Shown piece after piece: positions 13,457 to 21,527 of a stretch of 25,391 nucleotides of DNA; the first letter of the stretch is position 1, and each line of letters opens with the position of its first letter. Source of the DNA: a virus; IMG/VR virus record IMGVR_UViG_3300050016_000038, positions 1 through 25,391 of that record, one strand, 5' to 3'. A program made the translations under genes and the position numbers. Under the pieces are notes generated by a model. It was not told the origin of the DNA, made no database searches, and was given only the letters and a program-made list of their open reading frames with translations.

Positions 13457-14572
13457 ATGCCGATCTCGCCCGATAGCGAAGAATTGACCATCAAGGTCGG
13501 CGGCAAGACCGTCGGGGGCTGGGAACGGTTTGCAGTTACCCGCGGGGTCGAGCTGCTGCCAAGCACCCTCACGGTAGACCTGACCGAGGCGTGGCCAGGA
13601 CAGGCAGCGAACATCACGCTCGCGCCATTTCAGGAATGCTCGGTCTATCTATCCAACGATTTGATATTGACCGGGTACGTCGATATTTACGAACCCCAAA
13701 TATCTGTTTTGCGGCACGAGGTCAGGATCGGGTGCCGGTCAAAGACCGAGGACGTGGTCGACTGCTCGGTCGATGTCGACGCGCTGAGTGCTTCAACCGG
13801 GACATGGGCGATCACCGGCGGGACGATCGGGTCGGTTGCCAGGATGTTGGTCAAACCCTATGGCGTCGCCGTCATAACGCCCGACGATGATCCTGCTCTC
13901 GACCCGCAATTCCCGGTCTCAGTCGAACCGGGGATGACCTGTTACCAGTTAATCGAGTTGCTCGCCCGCCTGACGCAAATGTTGGTCTGGGACAACGAAA
14001 AGGGCGAACTCCTCATCAGCCGGGTTGGTACGAAACGCGCGGGCAATCCGCTGGTTGAGGGCATCAATATCGAGGTTGGCGCCGCCCGGCTCGCTGGCGA
14101 TCAGCGATATTCACGCATCGTCGCCTTCGGTCAATATCGATGGTCAGACACGGCCGGTCCGCACATTAGCCTGAAATATGAGGCAAAAGACCCAAGCGTG
14201 CCTCGAAATCGCTTGCTGATGGTTCCGACTGACATGCCTGGCCCCGACGCGAAGTGGCTTAAACAAAAGGCAGAGTGGGAAATCGCCCGCCGTTACGGTC
14301 GCTCGCGGGCCGTGCGGTGCACGGTGAGCGGCTGGCGTGATGTCAATGACAAGCTCTGGACACCAAACACGCGCGTCAAAATCACGTCGCCGGCATTGAA
14401 GATCACCAACGAAGACATGCTGATATCTCAGGTAACGTGGATGCGTGACGAGCAGGGCACGCGGACGATGCTGTTTTGCATGCCGCCCGAAGGCTTGATG
14501 CCGGGTCCGTTCCACTTCAAACCGCTTGTTGATCTCGATCCGAACGCCCGCCCGAACCCGACTGGACAATGA
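13457..14572 (+). CDS. Baseplate hub protein (Mu gp44-like)
   Basis: This 371-residue protein starts at ATG 13457. Features of the Mu gp44/gpP hub family: an opening 'LTIKVGGKTVGGWERFAVTRGVELLPSTLTVDLTE', then 'VYLSNDLILTGYVDIYEPQISVLRHEVRIGCRSKTEDVVDCSVD', the central PGMTCYQLIELLARLTQMLVWDNEKGELLISR segment, and late 'RAVRCTVSGWRDVNDKLWTPNTRVKI'. The protein sits at the centre of the baseplate, where tube, spike and gpN-like proteins meet. The gp45-like spike gene follows 8 nt later, as in Mu. The start lacks a strong ribosome site (GTGG only), but the alternative internal starts would remove conserved sequence. Length is normal. Confidence 0.92.
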   Translation: MPISPDSEELTIKVGGKTVGGWERFAVTRGVELLPSTLTVDLTEAWPGQAANITLAPFQECSVYLSNDLILTGYVDIYEPQISVLRHEVRIGCRSKTEDVVDCSVDVDALSASTGTWAITGGTIGSVARMLVKPYGVAVITPDDDPALDPQFPVSVEPGMTCYQLIELLARLTQMLVWDNEKGELLISRVGTKRAGNPLVEGINIEVGAARLAGDQRYSRIVAFGQYRWSDTAGPHISLKYEAKDPSVPRNRLLMVPTDMPGPDAKWLKQKAEWEIARRYGRSRAVRCTVSGWRDVNDKLWTPNTRVKITSPALKITNEDMLISQVTWMRDEQGTRTMLFCMPPEGLMPGPFHFKPLVDLDPNARPNPTGQ

Positions 14573-14580
14573 GGTGAGCC

Positions 14581-15153
14581 GTGGAAGGTGAATGGGATTG
14601 GGCGGCCTACGATCGCCACCAGCGCACCGCAAACCGATCGCACAATGCGCTGGGCAGCGTGACCTTGACGCTGCCCGACGACACGACCGCGGTGCAGTCG
14701 CACCAGATCGAGGGTCATGTCGGCGAGGTCCGCAACGGCGCCATCAGGCTTCAGGCCCCTGGGTTCTCGTCCATGCCGCTGCCGGGCGCGAAGGGCATAG
14801 CGCTTTACCCCGGCGGCCAACGGGCTAACGCAGTCATCGTCGCGACCGAGGATACGCGATACCGGATGAAGGGGCTCAAGCCCGGCGAGGGCAATTTTTA
14901 CGGCGTGGACGGTGCCGACGCCAAGGGTGAGGGCGGCACGGCGTGGTCCGCGCTAAAGGCGCTGTCTGGCCAGATCGCGAAGCTGTGGGGCAAGACCATC
15001 ACCATAGGCGATGGAAACACGATAACGATCAACGTGAGCGGTCAAACGATCAACATGACCGTCACGCACGGCGATGTCGTGGTCAACGGCATCTCCATGG
15101 TCCATCACACCCACCCTGATCCGCAGGGCGGCTTTACCGGGCAGCCAGTATGA
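14581..15153 (+). CDS. Baseplate spike protein (Mu gp45-like)
   Basis: This 190-residue membrane-piercing spike starts at GTG 14581 behind GAGGTGA. The N-terminal OB-fold part (residues about 1-100) contains the 'ALYPGGQRANAVIVA' strand. The C-terminal beta-helix is built of short repeats (GKTITIGDGNTITINVSGQTINMT). The tip has the motif VHHTHPDPQGG, with His176 and His178 as the HxH pair that in Mu gp45 and P2 gpV relatives binds an iron ion at the spike apex. The protein is a trimer that leads the tube through the outer membrane. The stop overlaps the next start by ATGA. Confidence 0.93.
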   Translation: MEGEWDWAAYDRHQRTANRSHNALGSVTLTLPDDTTAVQSHQIEGHVGEVRNGAIRLQAPGFSSMPLPGAKGIALYPGGQRANAVIVATEDTRYRMKGLKPGEGNFYGVDGADAKGEGGTAWSALKALSGQIAKLWGKTITIGDGNTITINVSGQTINMTVTHGDVVVNGISMVHHTHPDPQGGFTGQPV

Positions 15154-15476
15154 AATCCATCACCGCCGAGCCGACTGAGATGGTGCTGATCCTCAGCAAG
15201 CCGCTGAGGGGCGCCGACGACAAGGATATCCTGGAGCTTCATTTGCGGGAGCCGACTTGTGGCGAGCTGGCAGAGGCCGGCAGCGCCGCCAATGGCTATT
15301 ATGGTGACATCACCTTGCTGTCGCTGCTTACCAATCAGCCCGATTTCGTCATCAAGCGTCTTGGCGCATACGACTTCACCAAGGCGTCAAGTTTTTTGGG
15401 AAGCTTCGTCAGGCGCGCCCTGACGGATGGGAACAGCTCGTCGCCGACCTCGGCAGGCACTACGCCGGCAGCCTGA
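15150..15476 (+). CDS. Tail assembly chaperone, short form (gpE-like)
   Basis: This 108-residue protein starts at ATG 15150, overlapping the spike stop by four bases. It fits the contractile-tail chaperone family (P2 gpE / Mu gp41 type): a strand-rich start 'EMVLILSKPLRGADDKDILELHLREPTCGELAEA', a middle helical part (DITLLSLLTNQPDFVIKRLGAYDF), then 'TKASSFLGSFVRRAL'. It helps fold and measure the tape measure protein during tail building. A slippery T TTT TTG at 15392-15398 lies in frame and leads to a longer product, described separately. The last 25 residues, Ser/Thr/Pro-rich, occur only in the short form. Confidence 0.85.
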   Translation: MKSITAEPTEMVLILSKPLRGADDKDILELHLREPTCGELAEAGSAANGYYGDITLLSLLTNQPDFVIKRLGAYDFTKASSFLGSFVRRALTDGNSSSPTSAGTTPAA

Positions 15477-15607
15477 CGGTTGCCGACATGATGAAAATGA
15501 CCGTCAGCAAGAAGCCGCTCACCGGCCTTTTGTGGTGGTTAGAACAGGCAAACCGCCAGATCGAGGCGCGCCGACCCCCAACACGTGTGGCCAGCGATGG
15601 CGAATAG
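15150..15607 (+). CDS. Tail assembly chaperone, -1 frameshift long form (gpE+E'-like)
   Basis: If ribosomes slip back one base on T TTT TTG at 15392-15398, the first 83 codons join a second open frame that runs from 15398 to TAG 15605-15607, giving 152 residues. The added 69 residues begin GKLRQARPDGWEQLVADLGRH and continue through a helical segment (LTVADMMKMTVSKKPLTGLL, WWLEQANRQIEARR), as expected of the T-domain that binds the tape measure protein. The second frame has no own start with a ribosome site, fills the gap to the tape measure gene exactly, and overlaps its start by 11 nt. P2 uses the same heptamer for E+E'. I think this product is very likely real. Confidence 0.82.
15392..15425 (+). 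promoter_or_regulatory. -1 ribosomal frameshift signal (slippery site plus hairpin)
   Basis: The slippery heptamer T TTT TTG (15392-15398) is in the correct phase for the zero frame (AGT TTT TTG). After an 8-nt spacer comes a perfect 7-bp stem CGTCAGG/CCTGACG (15407-15413, 15419-15425) with a 5-nt loop CGCGC. Heptamer, spacer and stem all match a classic -1 stimulatory layout. Confidence 0.85.
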
Positions 15608-17981
15608 CCAAGGTTTCGCAGTTCGCATCGGGGTCATTGACGAGGTCACGGCGCGCGCCGCACAGATCAATCAAGCTCTGCTTGGCATCGGCAGGACGGC
15701 GCAAAAGACTGAATACGCCGCTGGTGCCGCACTCGATCCTGGAAAGATGCGCCGCGCCTACGATGAGATGCGGCTCAATGTCCGCGCGACCGGCCTCATC
15801 GTCGGGCAGACGTTTGAGCGTAGTCGCCGAGTGCTCGGTGAATTTGGTAAATCCGCGCAGGAGGCGGCTGATCATCTCGGGCGCCTGAGCCCGGCTCTGG
15901 GTGCGCTGGGCGCGATCGGTACGGTCGGCGGCGTCGCCACGTTGATGAACAACTTTACGACTTTCTCAACCAACGTGACGCACGCGAGCACGGGCATCGG
16001 GATCTCGACCAAGGAATTGCAAATCTGGAACGGTGCGGCCGAGCGTGCTGGAAATACTGCGGCCGAGATGCAGACGGCCCTCGGTGGAATAAATAAGGCT
16101 AGCCAGGAAGCGCGGCTTTACGGCGGCCCGGCATTGGGTGTCGCAAACCGCTTTGGCATCAATCTCAAGGGGAACCCGGCGGAGACGATCCGGGACATCG
16201 CCGATGCCGTCAAACGCCTGCACGAACAGGGTCAGTCCGCCGAGACGCAGGGGCAACTCCTCGACGTATTCGGCATACCTCGCGACATGCTGTCATGGCT
16301 GCAAAAGGGCCGTGCAGGCCTAGACGAGCTGACCGACGCGCAGCGCAAGTCGTCGATTGTCACTGACGAAAATATCGCCAAGGGCGAGAAGCTGGCTTCC
16401 GCTCTGGCCGGCTTGAAAACCTCGGCGACGAATACCGGCTATGCGTTCGCCGGTGATTTTGCGCCGGCGGTAAAGACGGCGGCCGATACGGTCGCGCACT
16501 GGCTCGATGTACTACAGAAAATGCCGGCTGCGATGACGGCGATCGAGATCGGCGGCGCGGCGCTTGGGGTGCTATTCGGGGTCACTCTTGTCGCGCAGCT
16601 GGGTAGGTTCGCCGCGAAAGCATCGGCGATCTGGGCGCTCCCGCTCTTCCGGTTTTTAACCAGTCCCCTCGGCTCAGGGCTGATCATTGGTCAGGGGATC
16701 GGCGGCGAAATCACCTCGCACCCTGAGAAATACCCGTATTTGCAGTCACCGTCATCGCCGCGCCAGCCTGGTGAGACGATGGGCCAATGGCTTGATCGTT
16801 CCGAAAAAGAACGAGCCGCTCAGCAAGCCTCACCGGATAAGGGTGGTTCGATCTGGCAGCGCTTAGGCCGCGCTCTGGGCATCACCGCGTCGGCTGCGCC
16901 GATGCCCGGATTTGCGGCTGCCGGCGTTACCGCGAACCGGGCACTCCCTGTAGAAGCCCGCGCTTTTCTTGACACGATCGCGGGGCCAGAGTCGGCGGGC
17001 AGTTACAACGCGCGCTGGCCCGGTTCGACATTCAGCGATTTCTCGAAACATCCCATGATTCGCGCGCCTGGTCCCGAAGGCTCAAGCGACGCTGCGGGCC
17101 GTTATGAGCTGCTGTCGTCGACTTGGCGAGCTAATCTGAAAGCGATGAATTTACCGTTAAATACCCCGTTCGACCCCGCGCACCAGGACCTGGTGGGTTG
17201 GAATAACGCGGTCGAGGCATATAAGAAAAGCACCGGCGGCGATTTGCTGGCTGATCTTAGGGCCGGGAAGGTGAACCAAGCATTCGCTGTTATGCGTTCA
17301 ACTCGTCAATGGGATAGTGCGAACCCAGGACGATATGGAGCGAATCTCCAGCGCGAGGGGGTGAATACCCCTACTGCTACCGCCGCCGCACCTACTGCTA
17401 CCGCCGCCCCCACTGCTACCGCCGTCGTTCCTGCCGGCGCCGCAACCACTGCTACCGCCGTCGTTCCTACTGCCGCCGTTCCTGCCGGTGCCTCTCCTGC
17501 CGGCTACGGCGCCCCTGGCCGGCGGGCCGATGGCAGCTTCACGGACGATAACGCCGGCGTTAGAGCGCGAGCGGCGGCGGCGGCGGCGGCGGCTCCGGCC
17601 GCCGCTCCGACAATATCGCAAGCCGGCCTACCATCTCTTCCGGCTAGCTATGTTTTCGGGGACCATCCTCACCCTGGTAAGTACTGGAGAACCGACCGAA
17701 ATACCGGCCATCGCTATCTGGCAGAAAATCCGGTCCCGCCAGACCCGAAGGCGCCCTGGCTACAGCCGGGATACGTTTTGCCGCCTCTGACGAGCGGTGA
17801 TGCGCCGCCCGCCAAGCTGTCTCAGGAAGCCCAGCCACAACAGGGTGCGGGCGACACCTCGCACGAGGTCACCGTCCACATCGCCAACGCGCCTCCCGGC
17901 ACACGCGCGAACATCGCGACGGCGAGCGGGCCCGCGAAGCTGAATTTGCGGACGAGCCACTCTATGGACACTCCTTGGTGA
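15597..17981 (+). CDS. Tape measure protein with internal lambda-R-like lysozyme domain
   Basis: This 794-residue protein is counted from ATG 15597; a GTG at 15585 would add four residues. The N-terminal part (about 1-300) is helical with tape-measure traits (VLGEFGKSAQEAADHLGRL, TGIGISTKELQIWNGAAERAG, AETIRDIADAVKRLHEQG). A hydrophobic stretch lies at about 310-340. Residues about 450-587 form a lysozyme-like domain like the lambda endolysin family (GH104): VEARAFLDTIAGPESAG with the likely catalytic Glu465, FSDFSKHP, and the diagnostic AAGRYELLSSTW, then 'FDPAHQDLVGWNNAVE'. A low-complexity Ala/Thr/Pro linker follows (about 592-672). The C-terminal part is Pro-rich. The protein should set tail length and open the cell wall on injection. 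It follows the frameshifted chaperone, as usual, but lies after the spike gene, unlike in Mu. Confidence 0.9.
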   Translation: MANSQGFAVRIGVIDEVTARAAQINQALLGIGRTAQKTEYAAGAALDPGKMRRAYDEMRLNVRATGLIVGQTFERSRRVLGEFGKSAQEAADHLGRLSPALGALGAIGTVGGVATLMNNFTTFSTNVTHASTGIGISTKELQIWNGAAERAGNTAAEMQTALGGINKASQEARLYGGPALGVANRFGINLKGNPAETIRDIADAVKRLHEQGQSAETQGQLLDVFGIPRDMLSWLQKGRAGLDELTDAQRKSSIVTDENIAKGEKLASALAGLKTSATNTGYAFAGDFAPAVKTAADTVAHWLDVLQKMPAAMTAIEIGGAALGVLFGVTLVAQLGRFAAKASAIWALPLFRFLTSPLGSGLIIGQGIGGEITSHPEKYPYLQSPSSPRQPGETMGQWLDRSEKERAAQQASPDKGGSIWQRLGRALGITASAAPMPGFAAAGVTANRALPVEARAFLDTIAGPESAGSYNARWPGSTFSDFSKHPMIRAPGPEGSSDAAGRYELLSSTWRANLKAMNLPLNTPFDPAHQDLVGWNNAVEAYKKSTGGDLLADLRAGKVNQAFAVMRSTRQWDSANPGRYGANLQREGVNTPTATAAAPTATAAPTATAVVPAGAATTATAVVPTAAVPAGASPAGYGAPGRRADGSFTDDNAGVRARAAAAAAAAPAAAPTISQAGLPSLPASYVFGDHPHPGKYWRTDRNTGHRYLAENPVPPDPKAPWLQPGYVLPPLTSGDAPPAKLSQEAQPQQGAGDTSHEVTVHIANAPPGTRANIATASGPAKLNLRTSHSMDTPW
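17373..17481 (+). repeat. Tandem in-frame repeat in the tape measure gene
   Basis: Copies of ACTGCTACCGCCG start at 17373, 17394, 17412, 17448 and (as ACTGCC) 17469. The spacings of 21, 18, 36 and 21 nt are all multiples of three, so the frame is kept. They encode repeats of the kind PTATA / VVPAGAA in the linker after the lysozyme domain. Such repeats easily gain or lose units and probably vary between relatives. Confidence 0.75.
17571..17593 (+). repeat. GCG trinucleotide run encoding poly-Ala
   Basis: Seven uninterrupted GCG units, plus a partial one, encode most of an alanine run within the tape measure linker. It is a likely site of length change by replication slippage; the frame is safe because the unit is three bases. 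Confidence 0.7.
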
Positions 17982-18445
17982 TAGACCTTCGGCTCATCTG
18001 GAACCCACTCGCCGGCCGCGCTGACATCGCGATCGTGAACGGTCAGCCCGATATGACCGAGGTGCTGGCGACGTGGGTGATTGCTTCCCTGTTCACCGAT
18101 CGCCGCTCTGACCCTTCCGACCAATTGCCGCCGAACGTGACGGATCGCCGTGGATGGTGGGGCGACTCGTACGCCGATAATGCCGGGGATCAATTCGGGT
18201 CCCGGCTGTGGCTTCTGACGCGAGCCAGGTCGGATGCGAACCTGCCGATGATTGCACGCGGCTACATCCTGGAATCTTTGCAGTGGCTAATTTTGGACGG
18301 CATCGCGACCTCGATAGATGCGCAATGCGCCTTCAATCCTGGCGGTCAAAGTCGGCTCGACGCCTTTGTGACGATCAACCGAAGTAATGGGGATGCCGTG
18401 AACCTGCGCTTCGATAACGCCTGGCGAGAAGTAGCGAGCGCTTAG
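17978..18445 (+). CDS. Baseplate protein GP46 family (Mu gp46-like)
   Basis: This 155-residue protein is counted from GTG 17978, which overlaps the tape measure stop (GTGA); a TTG one codon earlier is less likely. It has the GP46 signature 'TDRRGWWGDSYAD' (about residues 55-67), an opening 'LIWNPLAGRADIAIVNGQPDM', 'VLATWVIASLFTDRRSD', and 'GSRLWLLTRARSD'. In Mu-like phages this small protein is part of the baseplate wedge, next to gp47. The order gp46, gp47, gp48 here matches Mu exactly, so position agrees with sequence. The protein is normal in length, and the following gene begins one base after its stop, which suggests coupled translation. Confidence 0.92.
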   Translation: MIDLRLIWNPLAGRADIAIVNGQPDMTEVLATWVIASLFTDRRSDPSDQLPPNVTDRRGWWGDSYADNAGDQFGSRLWLLTRARSDANLPMIARGYILESLQWLILDGIATSIDAQCAFNPGGQSRLDAFVTINRSNGDAVNLRFDNAWREVASA

Positions 18446-18446
18446 G

Positions 18447-19619
18447 ATGACCTTTGCTCGCGATACACTTTCTACCCTTCGGCAAAAGGTTCTTTCCGAT
18501 ATTGCCGCGCGGTTGCCCGGTTCCGACCCGTTTGTCCGCCGCTCGCCCTTGGGTGTGCTTGGGACCGTCCTGGCCGGGTTGCAGGATGCGCAGTTCGGGT
18601 ATCTCGATTGGCAATCAAAAGAGGGCGTGCCGTTTACCTCGGATGGCGAATATCAGGTTGCCTGGGGCGCATTGCGTGCTGTCGCGCTGGAACCACCCGT
18701 TGTGTCGGTCGGTACAGCGACAATCGCCGGCGCCATACCGACGACCCCTATTGCTATCGGCGCTTCCCAGCTTCAGCGCAGCGATGGCACGCTTTATGCG
18801 ATCACGACTGGCGCCACGGTCGCGGGAGACGGTACGGCGACGCTCGGAATTACTGCTGTCGTAGCCGAGGCAGCGGGCGATTGCACTCCCGGCCAGGTGT
18901 TGAACTTCGTCACCCCGATCTCCGGCATTCCCGGAACGGCTACGGTCGTCACGGTTGGGGGTGGGGCGGATATCGAGACGACTGACCATTTCCGCTCCCG
19001 CATGCTCACAGCCTGGTCGACCCCGCCACAAGGCGGCGATCTTGCCGATTACGTCAAATGGACGATGGACAATGTACCATCCGTGACCCGTGCTTGGGCC
19101 GGGGGGGTGGGAATCTTCGGCGCCGGGACCGTTACGGTCTATTTTATGATGGACGATACCGGCCACGCTCCCAACGGGATTCCAATCGGTACGAACGGTG
19201 TTTCGCAATACGAAAGCCGCGACACTCCGGCAGTTGGTGATCAACTGCTTGTCGCCGACGCGATCTATCCGCTGCGGCCGGTCACTGCCTTAGTTTATGC
19301 CGTAGCACCGACCAGCGTTCCGCTCAATCTGACGATCGCCGAGGTGCCGGTCGATGCGACGATCAGGGCTAATATAGCCTTGGCGCTGGAGGGGTTGATC
19401 CTGCGCGAAGCCTCGCCTGCCGGGGTGCAGATTGTCCGCCGAATGGCGAACGGCCTGCTGAGCTTGCAGGCAGGCGGAACGATCCCGCTGAGCCATATCG
19501 ACGACGCGATAAGCGCTGTACCCGGACTTGACCATTTTGTGCTTACAAGTCCCTCGGCGGATGTCGTGCTGTCGACCAACGGGCAAATATCGACCGCCGG
19601 CTCAATCACATTCAGTTAA
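18447..19619 (+). CDS. Baseplate wedge protein J-like (Mu gp47-like)
   Basis: This 390-residue protein starts at ATG 18447. It fits the baseplate J-like family: an opening helix 'LRQKVLSDIAARLPGSDPFVRRSPLGVLGTVLAGLQDAQFGYLDW', a beta-rich middle 'GAIPTTPIAIGASQLQRSDGTLYAI', 'TDHFRSRMLTAWSTPPQGGDLADYVKWTMD' (with the family's R....... PPxGG...DY..W block), then 'SVTRAWAGGVGIFGAGTVTVYFM' and a C-terminal helix and strand set. It forms the arms of the baseplate together with gp46- and gp48-like proteins and triggers sheath contraction. It lies in standard Mu order. The start has no strong ribosome site and probably depends on coupling with the gene before it. Confidence 0.93.
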   Translation: MTFARDTLSTLRQKVLSDIAARLPGSDPFVRRSPLGVLGTVLAGLQDAQFGYLDWQSKEGVPFTSDGEYQVAWGALRAVALEPPVVSVGTATIAGAIPTTPIAIGASQLQRSDGTLYAITTGATVAGDGTATLGITAVVAEAAGDCTPGQVLNFVTPISGIPGTATVVTVGGGADIETTDHFRSRMLTAWSTPPQGGDLADYVKWTMDNVPSVTRAWAGGVGIFGAGTVTVYFMMDDTGHAPNGIPIGTNGVSQYESRDTPAVGDQLLVADAIYPLRPVTALVYAVAPTSVPLNLTIAEVPVDATIRANIALALEGLILREASPAGVQIVRRMANGLLSLQAGGTIPLSHIDDAISAVPGLDHFVLTSPSADVVLSTNGQISTAGSITFS

Positions 19620-19631
19620 TCGGGAGCGCAG

Positions 19632-20300
19632 ATGTCCCTTCTGCTGCTCTTCAGCGGGCCATCAGGGCCACCCCCTCCCCCGCCGACACCGATCCCGCCG
19701 CCTCCGTTTCCCCCTACGGCCCCCGCACTTACCGAGGATGATTTTCTCGCGGGGTTGCAGAGCCTGCTGCCGCAGGGCAGGGCATGGCCCCGAGACGAAG
19801 ATGCTACCCTGACGGCATTGCTGCGCGGTCTCGCCAAATCGATGGCCGACGCGCACACTCGCCAGATCAATCTGCTGGTCGATGGCTTCCCGGCGACCAC
19901 GGAAGAATTGTTGCCGGAGTGGGAAGCAACCCTGGGCCTTCCCGATCCCTGTGCCGGGCCCCTCGCACTTGTATCCGAACGGGTCGCGCAAGTGGTGGCG
20001 CGGATCAAGGGCAAGGGCGGTCAGTCCATACCCTACTACATCCAGTTTGCCGCCGATCTTGGCTACACGATCACGATCACCGAATTCGCGCCATATCGGG
20101 TTGGCCATCCAATCGGGGTTCCGATCTTCGGTGAAGCCTGGGCGCATGCGTGGGAAGTCAACGCGCCGGCCTTCACGGTGAGGTATTTCCGCACCGGTAT
20201 CGATACCGCGGGGACGCCGCTGGCGGATTGGGCGGGCGGGGTCCTGGCCTGCGAGCTCAACCGGATCAAACCCGGCCAAACGATCCTCTTCTTCTCCTAA
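19632..20300 (+). CDS. Baseplate/tail protein DUF2313 family (Mu gp48-like)
   Basis: This 222-residue protein starts at ATG 19632 behind GGGAG. It has the typical DUF2313 (YmfQ-like) pattern: 'LLPQGRAWPRDEDATLTALLRGLAKSMADAHTRQINLLVDGFPATTEELLPEWEATLGLPD' (broken here by family spacing) and later 'YYIQFAADLGYTITITEF', and a close 'ACELNRIKPGQTILFF'. It links baseplate wedges to tail fibres. The N-terminus is unusual: a run of Pro-rich residues (GPPPPPPTPIPPPPFPP) precedes the conserved helix, which most relatives lack, and may be a flexible arm. The fibre gene follows 12 nt later. Confidence 0.9.
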   Translation: MSLLLLFSGPSGPPPPPPTPIPPPPFPPTAPALTEDDFLAGLQSLLPQGRAWPRDEDATLTALLRGLAKSMADAHTRQINLLVDGFPATTEELLPEWEATLGLPDPCAGPLALVSERVAQVVARIKGKGGQSIPYYIQFAADLGYTITITEFAPYRVGHPIGVPIFGEAWAHAWEVNAPAFTVRYFRTGIDTAGTPLADWAGGVLACELNRIKPGQTILFFS

Positions 20301-20312
20301 AGGGTTTCCTGC

Positions 20313-21518
20313 ATGGAACGTGTCATTGCCGCCGATACGACTGCGGTTGGCGCGGGCGATGCGCCGCCCGGCTCAGGTACGCCGGGGGAATTTACCAGCG
20401 GCACTCCTGGAGTAACCCCGGCGACCGTCTTTCCGGGTTGGTGGATTACTCTTGTTCAGAGAGAGCTCGTCAATATAGTTCTGGCGGGTGGCTTGGCGCT
20501 TGACCAGACCAAATCAAGCCAGCTTTTCCAGGGATTGCTTGCCGCTGCGTCGATGACCGATACGGGCAGCGCCAACGCGATGGTCGTGACGCCTCCGGTC
20601 GCCGTCGTGCTCAACGCCGGCATGCGAGTTATCGTCAAGGTCGCTGCCACCAACACTTCGACAGCAGTTACCCTCAACGCTTCCGGTACCGGCGTCATCG
20701 CGGTCAAGAAGGCGGACGGCGTGACCAACCCAGCGGTCGGAGACCTGCTCGCCGGAGTCTATCACGAAATCATCTATGACGGCACGATCTGGCGGGCAAA
20801 GAACCTGCCGAGCGATTTCCCAGAACCGTTTGTAGGGCCGCTCAATCTCTCCGGAACCTCGGCCGGCAGCGTCAAGACCGCCGCGTTTACGATGGATCAG
20901 GCCGTCGCAATCGTCTCGCTCGGCGGCAAGTCCTACAACGGCATCTCGCTCAGCCTCAGCTTCGACGGTGCCACCAGCGGCGCCAACGGCATGGCTGGAG
21001 CGCAGAGCTTCCCCGCCGCGGCTCAGCTCGACGTTTACGCGATCTACAACCCGACGACGAGTACCTGGGCGACTCTTGGCAATGCTTCGGGTGCGGTCGG
21101 AGCGAAGGTCTGCCCGGTAGCGATGCCGTCTGGGTATACGGCTTCGATCCTGCTTGGGTCCTACGTCACCACGTCGTCCTTCTTCCGGAACTTTATCCAG
21201 TACGGCAACGTAGTCTCGACGGCCATGATCACGCTCGCGTCGGGGCTCGCGGCGACGAGCTGGACGTCGATCAATTGCGCCGTCTATCTCCCGGTCAACG
21301 CCAAGAGCGTTGGCGGCGAGGGGGGTATTGGCGGTGCGGCCACGGCGCTCGAGGTGGCCGCCAACAGCACTGGACTCGGGCAGCAATTCGCCGCGAATGG
21401 CGCGATCTCGACCGGAGCGTCGTTCTTCGTGCCGATCAGTGTGCCGCAAACGATTTATTACCAGAACTCGGGCGGCGGCGCGACCAACACGATCCAGTTC
21501 TCTTCCTACACATTCTAA
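20313..21518 (+). CDS. Tail fibre protein
   Basis: This 401-residue protein starts at ATG 20313 behind AAGGG. The N-terminal attachment part reads 'TPGVTPATVFPGWWITLVQRELVNIVLAGGLALDQTKSSQLFQGL', which fits the common fibre start '..v..a.wlN.vQ.Ei.nvI..ag..ld......Ql..al'. It is followed by one fibre repeat domain 'GSANAMVVTPPVAVVLNAGMRVIVKVAATNTSTAVTLNASGTGVIAVKKADG' ending in 'VYHEIIYDGTIWRA'. The C-terminal about 200 residues are Ser/Thr/Gly-rich beta structure, probably the receptor-binding tip, and end in QFSSYTF. The protein should form trimers that recognise the host surface. It follows the gp48-like gene directly. The class is firm; the receptor is unknown. Confidence 0.85.
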   Translation: MERVIAADTTAVGAGDAPPGSGTPGEFTSGTPGVTPATVFPGWWITLVQRELVNIVLAGGLALDQTKSSQLFQGLLAAASMTDTGSANAMVVTPPVAVVLNAGMRVIVKVAATNTSTAVTLNASGTGVIAVKKADGVTNPAVGDLLAGVYHEIIYDGTIWRAKNLPSDFPEPFVGPLNLSGTSAGSVKTAAFTMDQAVAIVSLGGKSYNGISLSLSFDGATSGANGMAGAQSFPAAAQLDVYAIYNPTTSTWATLGNASGAVGAKVCPVAMPSGYTASILLGSYVTTSSFFRNFIQYGNVVSTAMITLASGLAATSWTSINCAVYLPVNAKSVGGEGGIGGAATALEVAANSTGLGQQFAANGAISTGASFFVPISVPQTIYYQNSGGGATNTIQFSSYTF

Positions 21519-21527
21519 AGGTCCGGC

